Below the pieces are notes generated by a model. That model ran no database searches and was not told the origin of the DNA. It saw nothing but the letters and a program-made list of their open reading frames with translations. A program made the translations under genes and the position numbers. This document shows positions 32,176 to 43,500 of a DNA stretch of 64,000 bases, piece after piece (within the stretch, counting starts at the first letter, position 1; each line of letters begins with the position of its first letter). Origin of the DNA: Balneolaceae bacterium (GTDB lineage: Bacteria; Bacteroidota; Rhodothermia; Balneolales; Balneolaceae); assembly GCA_020832285.1 (NCBI GenBank), contig JAFIFB010000028.1, positions 1 to 64,000 on the forward strand. Direction: 5' to 3'.

Positions 32176-35100
32176 ATGAGTAAAAAAGTTACGTTTTCCT
32201 ATAAAAAAACGGGAGTACTCTCAGGGCAATGGTTGCGGCTTATTTTACCCGTAGTCTTCATTTTGGGAATTCTTACCAGTAACATGTATGCGTTCCAGAA
32301 CACCGATCTGCTAAGCCAGAATCATCGCCTGGATATAGATGGTGCTGGTCAGTTCATCGATGTTAAAGAATATGAACAGGGTGATTATTTCGTCTCTTTG
32401 AATGTTGAAGAGATGGAATTAATATCCGCACTTCAGGCCCTGACTGGCCAGATACAGGTTGGCCTTTCGTATGATTCGGATGCCGATCTTAATCATACGA
32501 TCTCCCTCAAGGCAGAGGATGCTGCGTTTTATGATGTGGTGGAACAGATGCTGTATGGAACCGGTCTGGAATATCTGGTTACACCGAATCAAAACACATT
32601 GGTGATCCGGCCTTACAAGGAAATAGAAACGGAACTGCAGGAAACGATTACCGGTCAGGTTATTGATGCTGAAACCGGAGAATCTCTTCCAGGAGTAAAT
32701 ATTGTTATTGAAGGCACAACTACTGGAGTAGTAACCGATATTGATGGTGAGTACACCATTTCGGTTCCGGACACCGAATCCGTGCTGGTTTTTAGTTATG
32801 TTGGATACATAGCTCAGAGAGTAACAGTCGGAGACCAGACTGAAATCAACGTAGAACTGGAGCAAGATTTAAGCCAGCTCGATGAGGTTGTTGTTGTTGG
32901 GTATGGAACCGTGCGAAGAGCAGATTTAACCGGTGCCGTTACACAGGTAAGTGCCGCTGATTTTGAAAGAGTACCGGCAACTAACCCTTTAATGTCGCTT
33001 CAGGGAAGAGCACCAGGATTGCAAATTACGCCAAATTCAGGCTCACCGGGAGCAAGCGCCAGTATCCGTGTTCGGGGTGAGCAGTCTATTAGCGGCTCCA
33101 ATTCGCCGATTTTTGTAGTAGATGGAAATATAACCACCAATATTGATAATGTAAGCAGTCAGGATATTGAATCTGTTTCGGTATTGAAAGATGCTTCGGC
33201 TGTTGCGATTTATGGTTCCCGGGCGGCCAATGGTGTGATTGTAATTAATACAAAGCGCGGAAGCCGTGAGACAACCCCAACCATTAATTTTCATGCCTAC
33301 ACCGGATTTCAGCATGAAAGTAATTTAAGGTTGAATCTTTTGAATTCAGATGAGTTTGTTGAGATCTTCACAGAAGCACACCAGAATAGCGGAATTAGCA
33401 GGCCGTGGGATGAATCGGACCTGGCTGATTACCAGGGAGTAGATTCTGACTGGCTTGGAGCTGTTACAGGATATGGGTATCTCTCCAATGCAGACCTTTC
33501 GGTAGCCGGCGGCTCTGAAAATTCCAACTATTATGTAGCTGCATCACATATTGACCATCAGGGCATGGTGATCAACACAGACTACCATCGCACAAACCTT
33601 CGTCTGAACACCGATCACGTAGTCCGGGATCGTATCCGGTTCGGAAACTCTCTCAACCTCTTTTCCGGGAAGACCAATAATGCCACTCACCAATATGTGG
33701 GTGCGCTTCAAAAAGTACCATTAACCCGAATTTATGAGGATGATGGAAGCTGGGGAAGAATTCGAAATGTCCCTCTTGAGCACATGCATGCCAACCCTCT
33801 TTGGCAAGCTGATGATGTTAGTGATCGAATAGAAAGAGGCGTTTTGGGGAATATTTATCTTACAGTAAACCTGTTTGAAGGCCTTGAGTTCACAGCCAGA
33901 GGGAATGTGGAGTGGACCAATGATTACAGAAGCCAGTTTGAGCAGGGTGTGCCAAGTGGTGATCTCGGGTGGGAAGGAAGCTCTATTAACCGGGTAGCCA
34001 AAGACAATCGCGAAACACTCTTTTGGCAGACCGATTTTCTTCTGGAATATGAGAATCGGTTAGGAATGGATCACTACGTGACAGGACTTCTCGGTTACTC
34101 AATTGAAGAACAGACCTATGAAAGGCTCTGGGCTGATGGAACCGGAACACCCAGTAATGAAATCCGTTATCTGAGTGCAGTTGACCCGAACTCCATGAGA
34201 AATGACAACACGTTCTCTGATTGGGCATTTGAAGCGGTATTTGCCCGAGCAAGCTACACATTCCGTGACCGGTACATTATTAATGCTACTGTGAGAAGAG
34301 ACGGAACATCCAGATTACATGCTGACCACCGATGGGGAACATTTCCTTCGTTTTCGGCTGCATGGCGAATTGCTCAGGAAAGCTTTATGGATGATGTTGA
34401 CTGGCTCGATGAGCTGAAGCTCAGGGGAAGCTGGGGAACGACCGGGAACGTATTGAGTATTTCCACATACGGAACCAGAACAAGCCTGACCAACTGGAAT
34501 TATGCCATGGGCGGGCAACAGCGATCAGGGTATACTCTGACATCAGCGGTAAATGCCGATCTTCAGTGGGAAAGTACAGAAAAGAAAAATATCGGACTCG
34601 ATATTGAAGTTTTCGATAGTAGACTCTACGGAATTATCGACTTTTTTATGGAAGACACACGCGACCTGCTTTTCACACAGCCGATTCCTAATTCCACCGG
34701 CCTTGTTGGAAACCCCTTTATAAATGCAGGACATATCAAAAATACCGGATTAGAACTTGAATTAGGATTCCGTGAGATGTCAGGTGACTGGCGTTACAGT
34801 GTCAGCATGAACATGACTCATGCCAAAAACGAAGTGATCGATCTTGAAGGGCGGGATCTTACCACTTCGGGTATTGTGGAAGGGTATCCGCTCCGTTCTT
34901 TTTATGGCTACGAATCTAATGGGTTGATCCGTACAGAGGACGATCTTAATAATAATCCACATTATTCGGGCAAACAAGTTGGTGATATCTGGTTTCTTGA
35001 TACGAATGAAAACGGATCAGTTACCTCAGATGACCGTGTAATACTTGGAGACAGATTTCCCTCTATGACCTATGGAGCCATGGGTACACTTGGGTTCCGG

Positions 35101-35550
35101 AACTGGACTATGCAGGTTCAGGTGCAGGGTGTGCAGGGTGTACTCCGGGATATTCGCGGCGGCCATAACCTGGGTGTACTTCACTACTTTACACAGTGGG
35201 CGAAAAACCATGATAATTTGATCATGGACCGGTTTCACCCAACGAATAATCCAGATGGGCAATATCCTATCGTGAGGACAGATGACAGTGGGAGTAACCT
35301 TTCAACATTTTCTGACTTTTGGCTGTCTGATGCATCTTTTTTGAGAATCAGTAACATGAATTTGAATTATGATTTCCCAGTTTCACTTACCGAGGCTCTG
35401 GGTATTGGTGCACTGTCAGCATATATGAGTGTGCAGAACCTCTATACATTCACCAGTTTTGCCGGACCGGAAGTAGATTCCAATGCAGATGCACTTACGG
35501 GTGTGCCTCAACCACGAACCTGGCTCTTTGGCGTTCGGATGAGCTTCTGA
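32176..35550 (+). CDS. SusC/RagA-type TonB-dependent transporter with STN signalling domain
   Basis: A 1124-residue outer-membrane importer. A signal segment (about 20-40) is followed by an STN (secretin/TonB short N-terminal) domain at about 73-147. A carboxypeptidase-regulatory-like domain (157-230) begins ITGQVIDAETGESLPGVNIV. The SusC box LDEVVVVGYGTVRRADLTGA leads into the plug (about 250-365; PIFVVDGN, VLKDASAVAIYGSRAANGVI). The long barrel ends in LFGVRMSF with a terminal phenylalanine. The STN domain marks it as a transducer that contacts FecR. It is followed 39 bases later by susD. Confidence 0.96.
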   Translation: MSKKVTFSYKKTGVLSGQWLRLILPVVFILGILTSNMYAFQNTDLLSQNHRLDIDGAGQFIDVKEYEQGDYFVSLNVEEMELISALQALTGQIQVGLSYDSDADLNHTISLKAEDAAFYDVVEQMLYGTGLEYLVTPNQNTLVIRPYKEIETELQETITGQVIDAETGESLPGVNIVIEGTTTGVVTDIDGEYTISVPDTESVLVFSYVGYIAQRVTVGDQTEINVELEQDLSQLDEVVVVGYGTVRRADLTGAVTQVSAADFERVPATNPLMSLQGRAPGLQITPNSGSPGASASIRVRGEQSISGSNSPIFVVDGNITTNIDNVSSQDIESVSVLKDASAVAIYGSRAANGVIVINTKRGSRETTPTINFHAYTGFQHESNLRLNLLNSDEFVEIFTEAHQNSGISRPWDESDLADYQGVDSDWLGAVTGYGYLSNADLSVAGGSENSNYYVAASHIDHQGMVINTDYHRTNLRLNTDHVVRDRIRFGNSLNLFSGKTNNATHQYVGALQKVPLTRIYEDDGSWGRIRNVPLEHMHANPLWQADDVSDRIERGVLGNIYLTVNLFEGLEFTARGNVEWTNDYRSQFEQGVPSGDLGWEGSSINRVAKDNRETLFWQTDFLLEYENRLGMDHYVTGLLGYSIEEQTYERLWADGTGTPSNEIRYLSAVDPNSMRNDNTFSDWAFEAVFARASYTFRDRYIINATVRRDGTSRLHADHRWGTFPSFSAAWRIAQESFMDDVDWLDELKLRGSWGTTGNVLSISTYGTRTSLTNWNYAMGGQQRSGYTLTSAVNADLQWESTEKKNIGLDIEVFDSRLYGIIDFFMEDTRDLLFTQPIPNSTGLVGNPFINAGHIKNTGLELELGFREMSGDWRYSVSMNMTHAKNEVIDLEGRDLTTSGIVEGYPLRSFYGYESNGLIRTEDDLNNNPHYSGKQVGDIWFLDTNENGSVTSDDRVILGDRFPSMTYGAMGTLGFRNWTMQVQVQGVQGVLRDIRGGHNLGVLHYFTQWAKNHDNLIMDRFHPTNNPDGQYPIVRTDDSGSNLSTFSDFWLSDASFLRISNMNLNYDFPVSLTEALGIGALSAYMSVQNLYTFTSFAGPEVDSNADALTGVPQPRTWLFGVRMSF

Positions 35551-35589
35551 TAGAATTCTGAATTTTAACACCATTAAAAATATAACGTT

Positions 35590-37266
35590 ATGAAAACGAC
35601 AAAATATAGCATAACATCCATTCTGATATTGTGTGGAGTCTTTCTCTTTAGTTCCTGTGACGTACTGGGAGAAGATGACTTTCTGGAGCGATATCCCCAG
35701 GATTCACCAAGTCCCGAGGTATTTTTCATTGATGAAAACTCGGCTAAACAAGCTGTTATTGCTGCATATAGGCCATGGGCCCGTGGAAGCTGGGCAATGT
35801 ACCAAAGAGATATGCAGATATTGTTCGACGGTATGAGCGATGATGCCCATTGGCGCCCTTCAAGAGCTGCTTCCATTCAACAGGCAGACTGGAATATTAA
35901 TTCTGATCACGGTACAATGAATATTTACTGGAGTCAGGTATTTCAGGCTGTGAATGCTGCTAATTTTGCGATTGACGGAATTCCGATTCTGTTAGACAGA
36001 GGACTGGATCAACAGCAACTTGACCCCTACATTGCAGAAGCACGTTTTATCAGAGCGTTTAGCTACATATTTCTCACTACTTTTTTTGGAGATGTGCCGC
36101 TAATCGACAGGCCGCTTAGCTCGTTTGATGAGTTCAATCAGCCACGGGCGGCAGTAGATCAGATTTATGAACAGATTATTATCCCCGATCTTGAATATGG
36201 CAGAGACAACCTGCCTGCACAGCAACCGTCAGCGTATCAAGGTAGTGCTACAAGGGCTACTGCTGCAGCATATCTGGCAAAAGCTCATCTCTATCAGAGG
36301 AACTTTGATTTAGCCGAAACAGCAGCGCGAGCAGCGATAACAATGGCTGAGGGTGATGGGTACGAACTGGTGGATGATTTTATGTCGATCTTTGATATTG
36401 AAAATGAACCAAGTCCTGAAGTACTTTTCTATATTCAATTTCTCGATAATCATCCAGATCAGGGTAGCAACGACATGGTTCAAAAGTTAGCCCGTGACAT
36501 TCCTCCTGCATTTAACCATGTTTGGGGTGTTCCAGGATGGGGTTATCACCTTCCACAGAGAGATCTTTATGATGCATTTGAAGAAGAAGATCCGAGAAGG
36601 GAATACACCATCTTTGCACCAGGCGATGACTGGGGAGTTTACGAGGGTAGTGAACCATTCACTTACACCCACAGAGGATTTGATGAAGATGGTAATCCAA
36701 CGTCCTGGGAAAGAACCTATACTGCAGGCGATGTCATCGAGTATGATTACCGTTGGGGTGAAACCGGCATGAACGTTCGCAAGGGGATCTATAATATTGG
36801 ACACCTTGCAGATGAGCGTTGGTCCGGAAAAGACGTAGCACTCATGCGAATGGGTGAGCTCTATCTGATCTTGGCTGAAGCACTGGCTGAACAGGGTAAC
36901 ACAGAAGCTCTCGAATGGGTAAATGCCGTTCGTTCACGAGGCACTGTAGATATGCACCCGAAAGAAGTAGGGTATATGGGAATGGACTTGGTTGAACTGG
37001 TACGGCATGAACGCCGTGTTGAGCTTGCTATGGAAGGAAAGAGGCTCTGGGACTTGATTCGATGGAGAAAGGTGAAAGATGTTTTCGGAGACGGAACCCA
37101 GGTGAAGCGGCACTACTATTCAGACTTCCTGGAGGATAGCCATTCCCGTTTCAATAGTCCGAACCTGGATAATTATCCTGATGATCTGATTTTGTTCCCG
37201 ATCCCGCTAGCCGAGATCGATCAGAACTCTGAAATCAGTCCGGCCGATCAGAATCCGGGGTACTAA
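35590..37266 (+). CDS. SusD/RagB-type outer-membrane glycan-binding lipoprotein
   Basis: A 558-residue surface lipoprotein that caps the SusC channel. The lipobox is LFSSC, cysteine near residue 23. The family features are the N-terminal FLERYPQDSPSPEVFF block, TPR-like helices (YIAEARFIRAFSYIFLTTFF GDVPLIDRPL; AYLAKAHLYQRNFDLAETAA) and the C-terminal SusD block: LMRMGELYLILAEALAEQGN, ELVRHERRVELAMEGKRLWD, LIRWR, then LFPIPLAEIDQN. It is co-transcribed with the preceding susC and ended by the terminator at 37291. Ligand identity cannot be read from sequence. Confidence 0.96.
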   Translation: MKTTKYSITSILILCGVFLFSSCDVLGEDDFLERYPQDSPSPEVFFIDENSAKQAVIAAYRPWARGSWAMYQRDMQILFDGMSDDAHWRPSRAASIQQADWNINSDHGTMNIYWSQVFQAVNAANFAIDGIPILLDRGLDQQQLDPYIAEARFIRAFSYIFLTTFFGDVPLIDRPLSSFDEFNQPRAAVDQIYEQIIIPDLEYGRDNLPAQQPSAYQGSATRATAAAYLAKAHLYQRNFDLAETAARAAITMAEGDGYELVDDFMSIFDIENEPSPEVLFYIQFLDNHPDQGSNDMVQKLARDIPPAFNHVWGVPGWGYHLPQRDLYDAFEEEDPRREYTIFAPGDDWGVYEGSEPFTYTHRGFDEDGNPTSWERTYTAGDVIEYDYRWGETGMNVRKGIYNIGHLADERWSGKDVALMRMGELYLILAEALAEQGNTEALEWVNAVRSRGTVDMHPKEVGYMGMDLVELVRHERRVELAMEGKRLWDLIRWRKVKDVFGDGTQVKRHYYSDFLEDSHSRFNSPNLDNYPDDLILFPIPLAEIDQNSEISPADQNPGY

Positions 37267-37290
37267 AAACCAGTTTTATTTATAAAGTTC

Positions 37291-37320
37291 AGGGCCGGGG
37301 CAAAAACTCCGGCCCTTTTT
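37291..37320 (+). terminator. Strong intrinsic terminator after susD
   Basis: AGGGCCGGGG-CAAAAA-CTCCGGCCCT (10-bp stem with one G·T pairing) followed by TTTTT. It closes the sigma/susCD part of the locus, so the sulfatase genes beyond it need their own promoters. Confidence 0.88.
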
Positions 37321-37372
37321 GTTACACTTTCTCAAATCCTATCAAAGTTAAACTTGACACATTTTTCTCGCT

Positions 37373-38142
37373 ATGAAAAAAATGCATAGAAAAGATTTTC
37401 TTAAAACCACTGTAAAAGCCGGTGGAGTAGCACTGACGGCACACCTTACATGGACCGGGCCAATAAGCTATTCTCTCAGGCCAAGTATTGGCCGCATCGA
37501 AGACAGCGAGATACCCGAAGGGGTAGACTGGGATAAGTTTTTAGGTTCGGCTCCCCGGAGGCCCTTTAATAAAAACCGGTTCATTTACAACTGGCACTGG
37601 ATGTGGGATACCGGGAACGGCGACATTGGAAATTTGGGAATCTACGAACTGGACCTGATTCGATAGGCTTTAAAACACCCAACAATATGAATGCGACTTA
37701 TGAGTATGAAGATGACGTGCTGGTACAAATCGAAATACGCAATCACTACACCAATCTGGAAGGAAGCAATATCCGCTGCTCGATGATTTACACGGATGAA
37801 GGATGGATAGAATTTACTGGTACAGGTTACCGTGCATTTGTTGGCAGTTCACGTGAACCGGAATATGAGCTCTCATGTAATGATGTCCATGAAACAGAAG
37901 AGATCAATGGCTGGCAGGAGTTTATTGATACCGTTCGCAACCGGGATATTGATAAGTTCCGTAATAATATTATTGAAGGGCATAAATCAGCTGTGTTGCC
38001 TCATCTTGCCAATATTTGATATCGAACCGGTAAAAAACTGAAATTTGATCCGAAAACAGAACGATTTTTAAATGACAGTGAGGCTGATGAGTATCTCAGC
38101 CGTGAATATCGGGCTCCCTATTTAATGCCAGATAGGATTTGA
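37373..38142 (+). pseudogene. Gfo/Idh/MocA-family oxidoreductase, degraded
   Basis: Remnant of a Tat-exported NAD(P)-dependent sugar oxidoreductase. A signal (MHRKDFLKTTVKAGGVALTA) leads directly to the C-terminal-domain sequence GVDWDKFLGSAPRRPFNKNR and WHWMWDTGNGDIGN, so the Rossmann NAD-binding half has been deleted. A frameshift near 37650 moves homology to another frame (MNATYEYEDDVLVQIEIRNH; EINGWQEFIDTVRNRDIDKF). A second break near 38018 precedes GKKLKFDPKTERFLNDSEAD and a final REYRAPYLMPDRI ending at 38142. There are at least two frame disruptions plus a large deletion. Intact relatives are common beside sulfatases in Bacteroidota and Planctomycetes. Confidence 0.88.
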
Positions 38143-38314
38143 AAAAATGGCAATGAGAAGTTCCGTTGACTGGCCTTTAAATAAACGTCTCAGCATAGGA
38201 ATATAAGTCTGTAGTCTTAAATTAGTACTTGGAATCAATTAAAAAAACCAAGCAAGAACTGTCCAATATAATGGAGTAACTTCACATTTTTTCTTGACTG
38301 AATTTTACCAATTA

Positions 38315-38850
38315 TTATTCAATTTCTATTTTTGGTTCCTTGTTTAAATACCCAAGAGACTGGAGAAACTCATCAGCTTCTGCAACTGTTTTTTTATAAT
38401 ATTTAAAATTTCTATAGTTGAAGAATCCGTGTCCTTGTCCTTCATATAAATGAAGCTCACATCTGCTATTAATGTTCTCCATTACTTTTTGATAATATTT
38501 AGCGGTTTCTACAGGTATTAGATGATCATTTGTTCCCAGGAATAAAATTGTAGGGGGTGCTCCTTTTTTAATATTGTGTAGTGGCGAAAAGCTTTTGTAG
38601 GCATCACCAATTCTCTCATATCCATAACCGCCAGGGCCGTAGCTGCCTCGAGATGTCCTCCCACAGAACTACCAGATGCAACTATTTTTGCAGTATCAAT
38701 ATGAAATGTATCAGCATGTTTTCTTATAAACCGAATAGGTGATTTTGCGTCTTTTAATGACTCAATTGAAGTATTTTGGTGCCTGCAATTTATTCTATAA
38801 TCTGCGAGAATAGAAAACATGCCTCTTTGCGAAAAATACTTTGCATGTGG
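38315..38850 (-). pseudogene. Alpha/beta hydrolase pseudogene (copy of 46602-47447)
   Basis: On the minus strand this region is nearly the same sequence as the intact hydrolase gene at 46602-47447, from its stop codon to about residue 77. The copy lacks the N-terminus: homology ends at about 38850. It also has an internal deletion near 38637 that shifts the frame; the flanks CAGGACCGT and CAGGGCTGT in the intact copy suggest slippage at a short repeat. The nucleophile context is also altered (GSSVGG instead of GGSAGG). The product is non-functional. Confidence 0.9.
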
Positions 38851-39373
38851 TAGTTTTGCCGAATTCGCCTTTTTATAATGTTAATAACACACAAAACAGA
38901 CTTTTAAAACCATGACAGTTTTAATAACTAACTAACCCAAGATGAGATACTTTATATTCACCATAATTAATTCAATACTGTTTTTAAAACTGTATGTTCT
39001 AATAGCCTTGAGCTAATCACAGCCATGCCCATGGGGCTCACTTTGCTCCAGAATGGGGCAATTTGTCTGGAATTACCAGAAATTTAAACCAAAAATAAAC
39101 AGGTTTTTTTAAAGGTCACTTTATTGAAATATGTCAATTTTGAATGAATTCGTCATAGTGGACAAAATAACCATAAATAATCAGATGGCAGGAATTGTAA
39201 TATGCAAGGTTAAAAGTAAAAAATGAGTTAAGTCTGTGAAAATCTATTAAAAAATGAATAGATATGGAGTATTATATATAGTTTAATAAATAATACATCT
39301 TTGATCATTAACTGCTTGATCATTTAGAGAGAAAAAGACGGAAATTGTAATTATAAATAAAATAATAATACAT
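38851..39373. other. AT-rich intergenic region, no gene recognised
   Basis: 523 bp, visibly richer in A and T than the susCD region. I see no coding frame with family similarity, no RNA gene and no strong terminator. It holds the promoter of the following GDPD gene and may be a scar of past rearrangement, as it abuts a truncated pseudogene. Confidence 0.5.
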
Positions 39374-40231
39374 ATGAATTATATAATGAAAATGATTATT
39401 GGGTTTGTCTTATGCTTCATGATTATTGGAAGTCTTAAATATGATTGTCTTCAAAAAGAAAAAGATAATGTATCTTTTTCATCTCAAAATAAAGAGGTGC
39501 TATTAGCTGGTCATCGGGGTTATAGTGCATATTATCCAGAAAATACTATGTTAGCTTTTAAGAATGCTATTGCTGAAGGTGCGCGTGGAATAGAGCTCGA
39601 TGTACATGTCACTAATGATGGTATTGTTGTTGTTAGTCATGATGACGCTGTTGATAGAGTAACTAATGGTACTGGTGTTATATCAGAAATTACTTGGGAT
39701 TACATATCAAATTTGGATGCTGGCAGTTGGAAAGATGAAAAATATGCAGGTGAAAGAATGGTTCGTCTTGATGAAGTTCTTGATGAATTCCGGGGACAAA
39801 ATGTATTTTTACTCATTGAACTGAAAGTCAATGCAGCAGAAATGGTTGTCCAGTTAATAGAAGAAAGAAATATGGAAAATCAGTCTATCGTACGTAGTTT
39901 TTCGCTTGATTACATTAATCGTGCTAAACATTTAGCACCCCATATTCGTACTCAGTATATATACTACGAGGAAGAAGAATGGAAAAAAGCTTATAGTGAT
40001 GCATTAGAAAATGGACATGAAATAACTTTAAGATATAATCAAATAAGTAAAAATAAGATGAGTTATGCTCGTGAAAAAGAGCTTATAGTATATGTCTCAA
40101 CTGTTAATGATATTGATGATATTCGGTACATGATTAATCTTGGGGTAAATGGAGTTATAGGTGATTATGTTGATAGATTGATGAAAGTAAAAAGAGAAAA
40201 AAATATAACTCAACCTGAAGTGTCAATTTGA
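39374..40231 (+). CDS. Glycerophosphodiester phosphodiesterase (GDPD) family protein
   Basis: A 285-residue phosphodiesterase with one N-terminal hydrophobic segment (5-20; MKMIIGFVLCFMIIGS), so membrane-anchored or exported. The catalytic GDPD pattern is complete: AGHRGYSAYYPENT (H47, R48, E56), GIELDVHVTNDG (E74, D76) and VVSHDDAVDR (H89), followed by TNGTG and a LLIELKV strand. It splits glycerophosphodiesters into an alcohol and glycerol 3-phosphate, or acts on related phosphodiesters. Codon use is clearly more AT-rich than in neighbouring genes such as susD, suggesting separate acquisition. It lies between a pseudogene and the PVC-type dehydrogenase. Confidence 0.9.
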   Translation: MNYIMKMIIGFVLCFMIIGSLKYDCLQKEKDNVSFSSQNKEVLLAGHRGYSAYYPENTMLAFKNAIAEGARGIELDVHVTNDGIVVVSHDDAVDRVTNGTGVISEITWDYISNLDAGSWKDEKYAGERMVRLDEVLDEFRGQNVFLLIELKVNAAEMVVQLIEERNMENQSIVRSFSLDYINRAKHLAPHIRTQYIYYEEEEWKKAYSDALENGHEITLRYNQISKNKMSYAREKELIVYVSTVNDIDDIRYMINLGVNGVIGDYVDRLMKVKREKNITQPEVSI

Positions 40232-40552
40232 TCTTAAAACTTCAAAACAGGAAGCGCGATTTTTGTATCCACTCGAGATTATACACTCTTAACTTTAAGT
40301 ATTGGTTCGAATAAAACAACCTGACAGAACCCACCGGATCTGTCAGCGTTGTGAACCAAGATTAATTCCCTGTAATGCTTTAGCGTTTCGTAGAGGCCTT
40401 ATAGTTCACTTATCAACAAAAATAAGGCGCATTTTATTGAAAAATGATGGAAATAGATGCAACTTCGGTTAAAGATATTTCCAGTCATAAATCATATTCG
40501 ATAAAAATTTAATTAATATTCCATCAGCTAATACTATTACATATTGTAGTCA
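40232..40552. other. Intergenic region, no gene recognised
   Basis: 321 bp of mostly AT-rich sequence between the GDPD and dehydrogenase genes. I see no ORF, RNA gene or clear terminator. Confidence 0.5.
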
Positions 40553-43500
40553 ATGATTAAAAAATTACTTTCATCTCATATCAAAAACGGATTGATGGTT
40601 TTCATGATGGGGTTCCTTTTTACAGGAATCTCTTGTCAAAGTAAACAAGAAGTAAGCATCGAAGACCTTTCTGATGAAGAGATACACGATCCGGTGCACG
40701 CACTTTTGGGGGTCGACATGAGGGAAGGTCTGGACATAACTCTTTTTGCATCTGAAGATATGGTGAGAAATCCTACCAATATGGATGTGGACGACCGCGG
40801 TAGAGTTTGGATCACAGAGGGAGTGAATTACCGTTCGTGGCGCAATCCCGACGTGTCTCATCTGCGAAGAGAAGAGGGAGACCGTATTGTCATCCTTGAA
40901 GATACAAGCGGAGACGGCAAAGCCGATAAAGAGACCGTTTTTTACCAGGGAAATGAGATAGATTCAGCCTTGGGTATTATGGTACTTGGGAATAAGGTAT
41001 ATGTCTCGCGAAGTCCCCATGTTTTCGTTTTTACCGATACTACCGGTAATGATAAAGCGGATACCAAAGAAATTCTTTTCCAGGGAATCGGCGGGGAAGA
41101 CCATGATCACGGGGTACATGCATTCGTGTTTGGGCCTGATGGAAAACTCTATTTTAATTTCGGGGATGCCGGGGGACAAATTGAAAATGCCGATGGTGAG
41201 ATTATTGTCGACCAGGCAGGGAACAGGGTGAGCGAAGAAGAGGGCCTCTATCGAAAAGGAATGGTGTTTCGGACCAATATGGATGGATCTGAATTTGAAG
41301 TACTCGGCCATAATTTCAGAAACCCCTACGAAGTAGCCGTCGATTCATACGGAACCCTTTGGCAGTCGGATAATGACGATGACGGAAACCGGTCTGTACG
41401 GATAAATTTTGTGATGGAATATGGAAATTATGGCTATACCGATGAGATGACCGGAGCAGGCTGGAGAACCCGCAGGGTCAATCAGGAGGAGACGGTTCAT
41501 GGCCGGCACTGGCATCAAAACGATCCAGGTTCGGTGCCAAATGTATTGGATACCGGCTCCGGGTCTCCCACCGGTATCATCGTGTATGAAGGAGACTTGC
41601 TGCCGGAAATATTTCACAATCAGATGATACATACCGAACCGGGTCACAATGTCGTGCGTGCCTACCCGGTTGAAAAAGATGGTGCCGGTTACAGCGGAAC
41701 CATTGAAAATCTTATGGTTGCAACAGACAATCAGTGGATACGTCAGGTTGATGTGACTGTGGCACCGGATGGATCTCTGTTTATTGCAGACTGGTATGAT
41801 CCGGGTGTAGGCGGACATCTATACAGAGCCCCGGAACAGGGACGGGTCTATCGGATTGCACCGGAAAATACTCCCTACCGGGTTCCGGATGTGGATTACA
41901 GCACGATTGAAGGCGCCATCGAAGCCCTGAAAAACCCGAATCATGAAACCCGTTCCAGGGCCTGGCTCAGACTGAACGAGTGGGGAGAGGAAGCTGAAGA
42001 GGCTTTGGTGGAGGTATGGAATTCGGATCATTCCAGGTTCCGGGCTCGTGCTCTGTGGCTTCTGAGTAAAATCGATGGCAGAGGGGAGTACTATGTTGAT
42101 CAGGCATTGGAGGATGAAAATCCGGATATACGAATTACAGCCCTGCGAGCCGCTCGTCAGCTGGACATGGATATCATTCCTGTCGTTGAAAAATTGGTGA
42201 ATGATCCTTCACCGCAGGTGCGTAGAGAAGCGGCCATAGCACTCAGGGACAACGAATCAGCGGATGCCGCTCGGTTGTGGGCAGAACTGGCTGTTCAGCA
42301 CGACGGGCAGGACCGCTGGTATCTTGAAGCGTTGGGCATAGCTGCTGACGGTCAGTGGGATCGTTACTTTGAGGCATGGTTGGAAAGAGTTGGCCAGAAT
42401 TGGAATAATCCTGCAGGTCGTGACATCGTATGGCGTTCGCGTTCCAGCCAGGCACTTATCATGCTGTCAGAGATTATTAGTGACCCGGCATTGGATATAG
42501 ATGAAAAGCCAAGATATTTCAGGGCATTTCATTTCCATACAGTAGCTGAAAAAGAACAGATCATTGTAAATCTGTTGGAAGAAGATCATAGGGATCAGCG
42601 TGAGATTACATCCCTTGTTTTGCAAATAATAGAGCCGTCAGCAGTTAATCGATACCCGGAAGTCAGACAAGCACTTGATCGAACGCTGGATGCAACCAGG
42701 GGGACCATTGACTATTTGGATTTGGTGGAGCGATACCGTCTGGAAGATCAACATGAAGGCCTTGCCCGGTTAGTAATCATGTATCCGGATAGTAGTTTAG
42801 GAGTCGGAGCAGCCAGGCACATGCTCAATTACGGTGGGCAGAGGTACCTTTCTGACATTATTGATCGTCATGATAGCGGTGAAATTGAGAGTGTCGTACA
42901 GGTGCTCGGTATTATTGCAAATCCTGTTTCACTCGATCTTCTGCAATCGATGGTTGAGAATGAAGATATGGATTTTGAGTCCAGACAATTAGCCGTTGAG
43001 GCTTTCGGCTTCGGTAGTGGTGAGAGCGGTAGAAATGCGGAAGACAGATTATTAGAAATGCTGCAGAATGATTTGATTCCCTCAGCATTGGAAGTTTCGG
43101 CTGCTAATGTTTTGATGATTTCAAATCGTGAAGAGATCAGACAGGAGGCGTCGCAATATTTACAAATTGCAGAAATGGATGCCGGAGGTGGCATACGTCC
43201 GGTAACTGAGCTGCTTTCAGAGAGTGGAAATGTTGAGAATGGGAGGCAGGTATTTGAGCGGTCATGTCAAATCTGTCATCAGGTCCAAGGGCAAGGCATT
43301 CACTTTGGTCCCGATCTGACGGATATAGGTGCAAAATTACCAAAAGAAAGTCTCTATAATAAAATTATAAACCCGGATGCAGGGATTAACTTTGGCTATG
43401 AAGGCAATATTCTGACATTGGAAGACGGATCTACAGTTACTGGTATTAATGAAAGTGAAACGGAAACAGAAATTGTTCTTCTTTTGCCCGGAGGTTTTAC

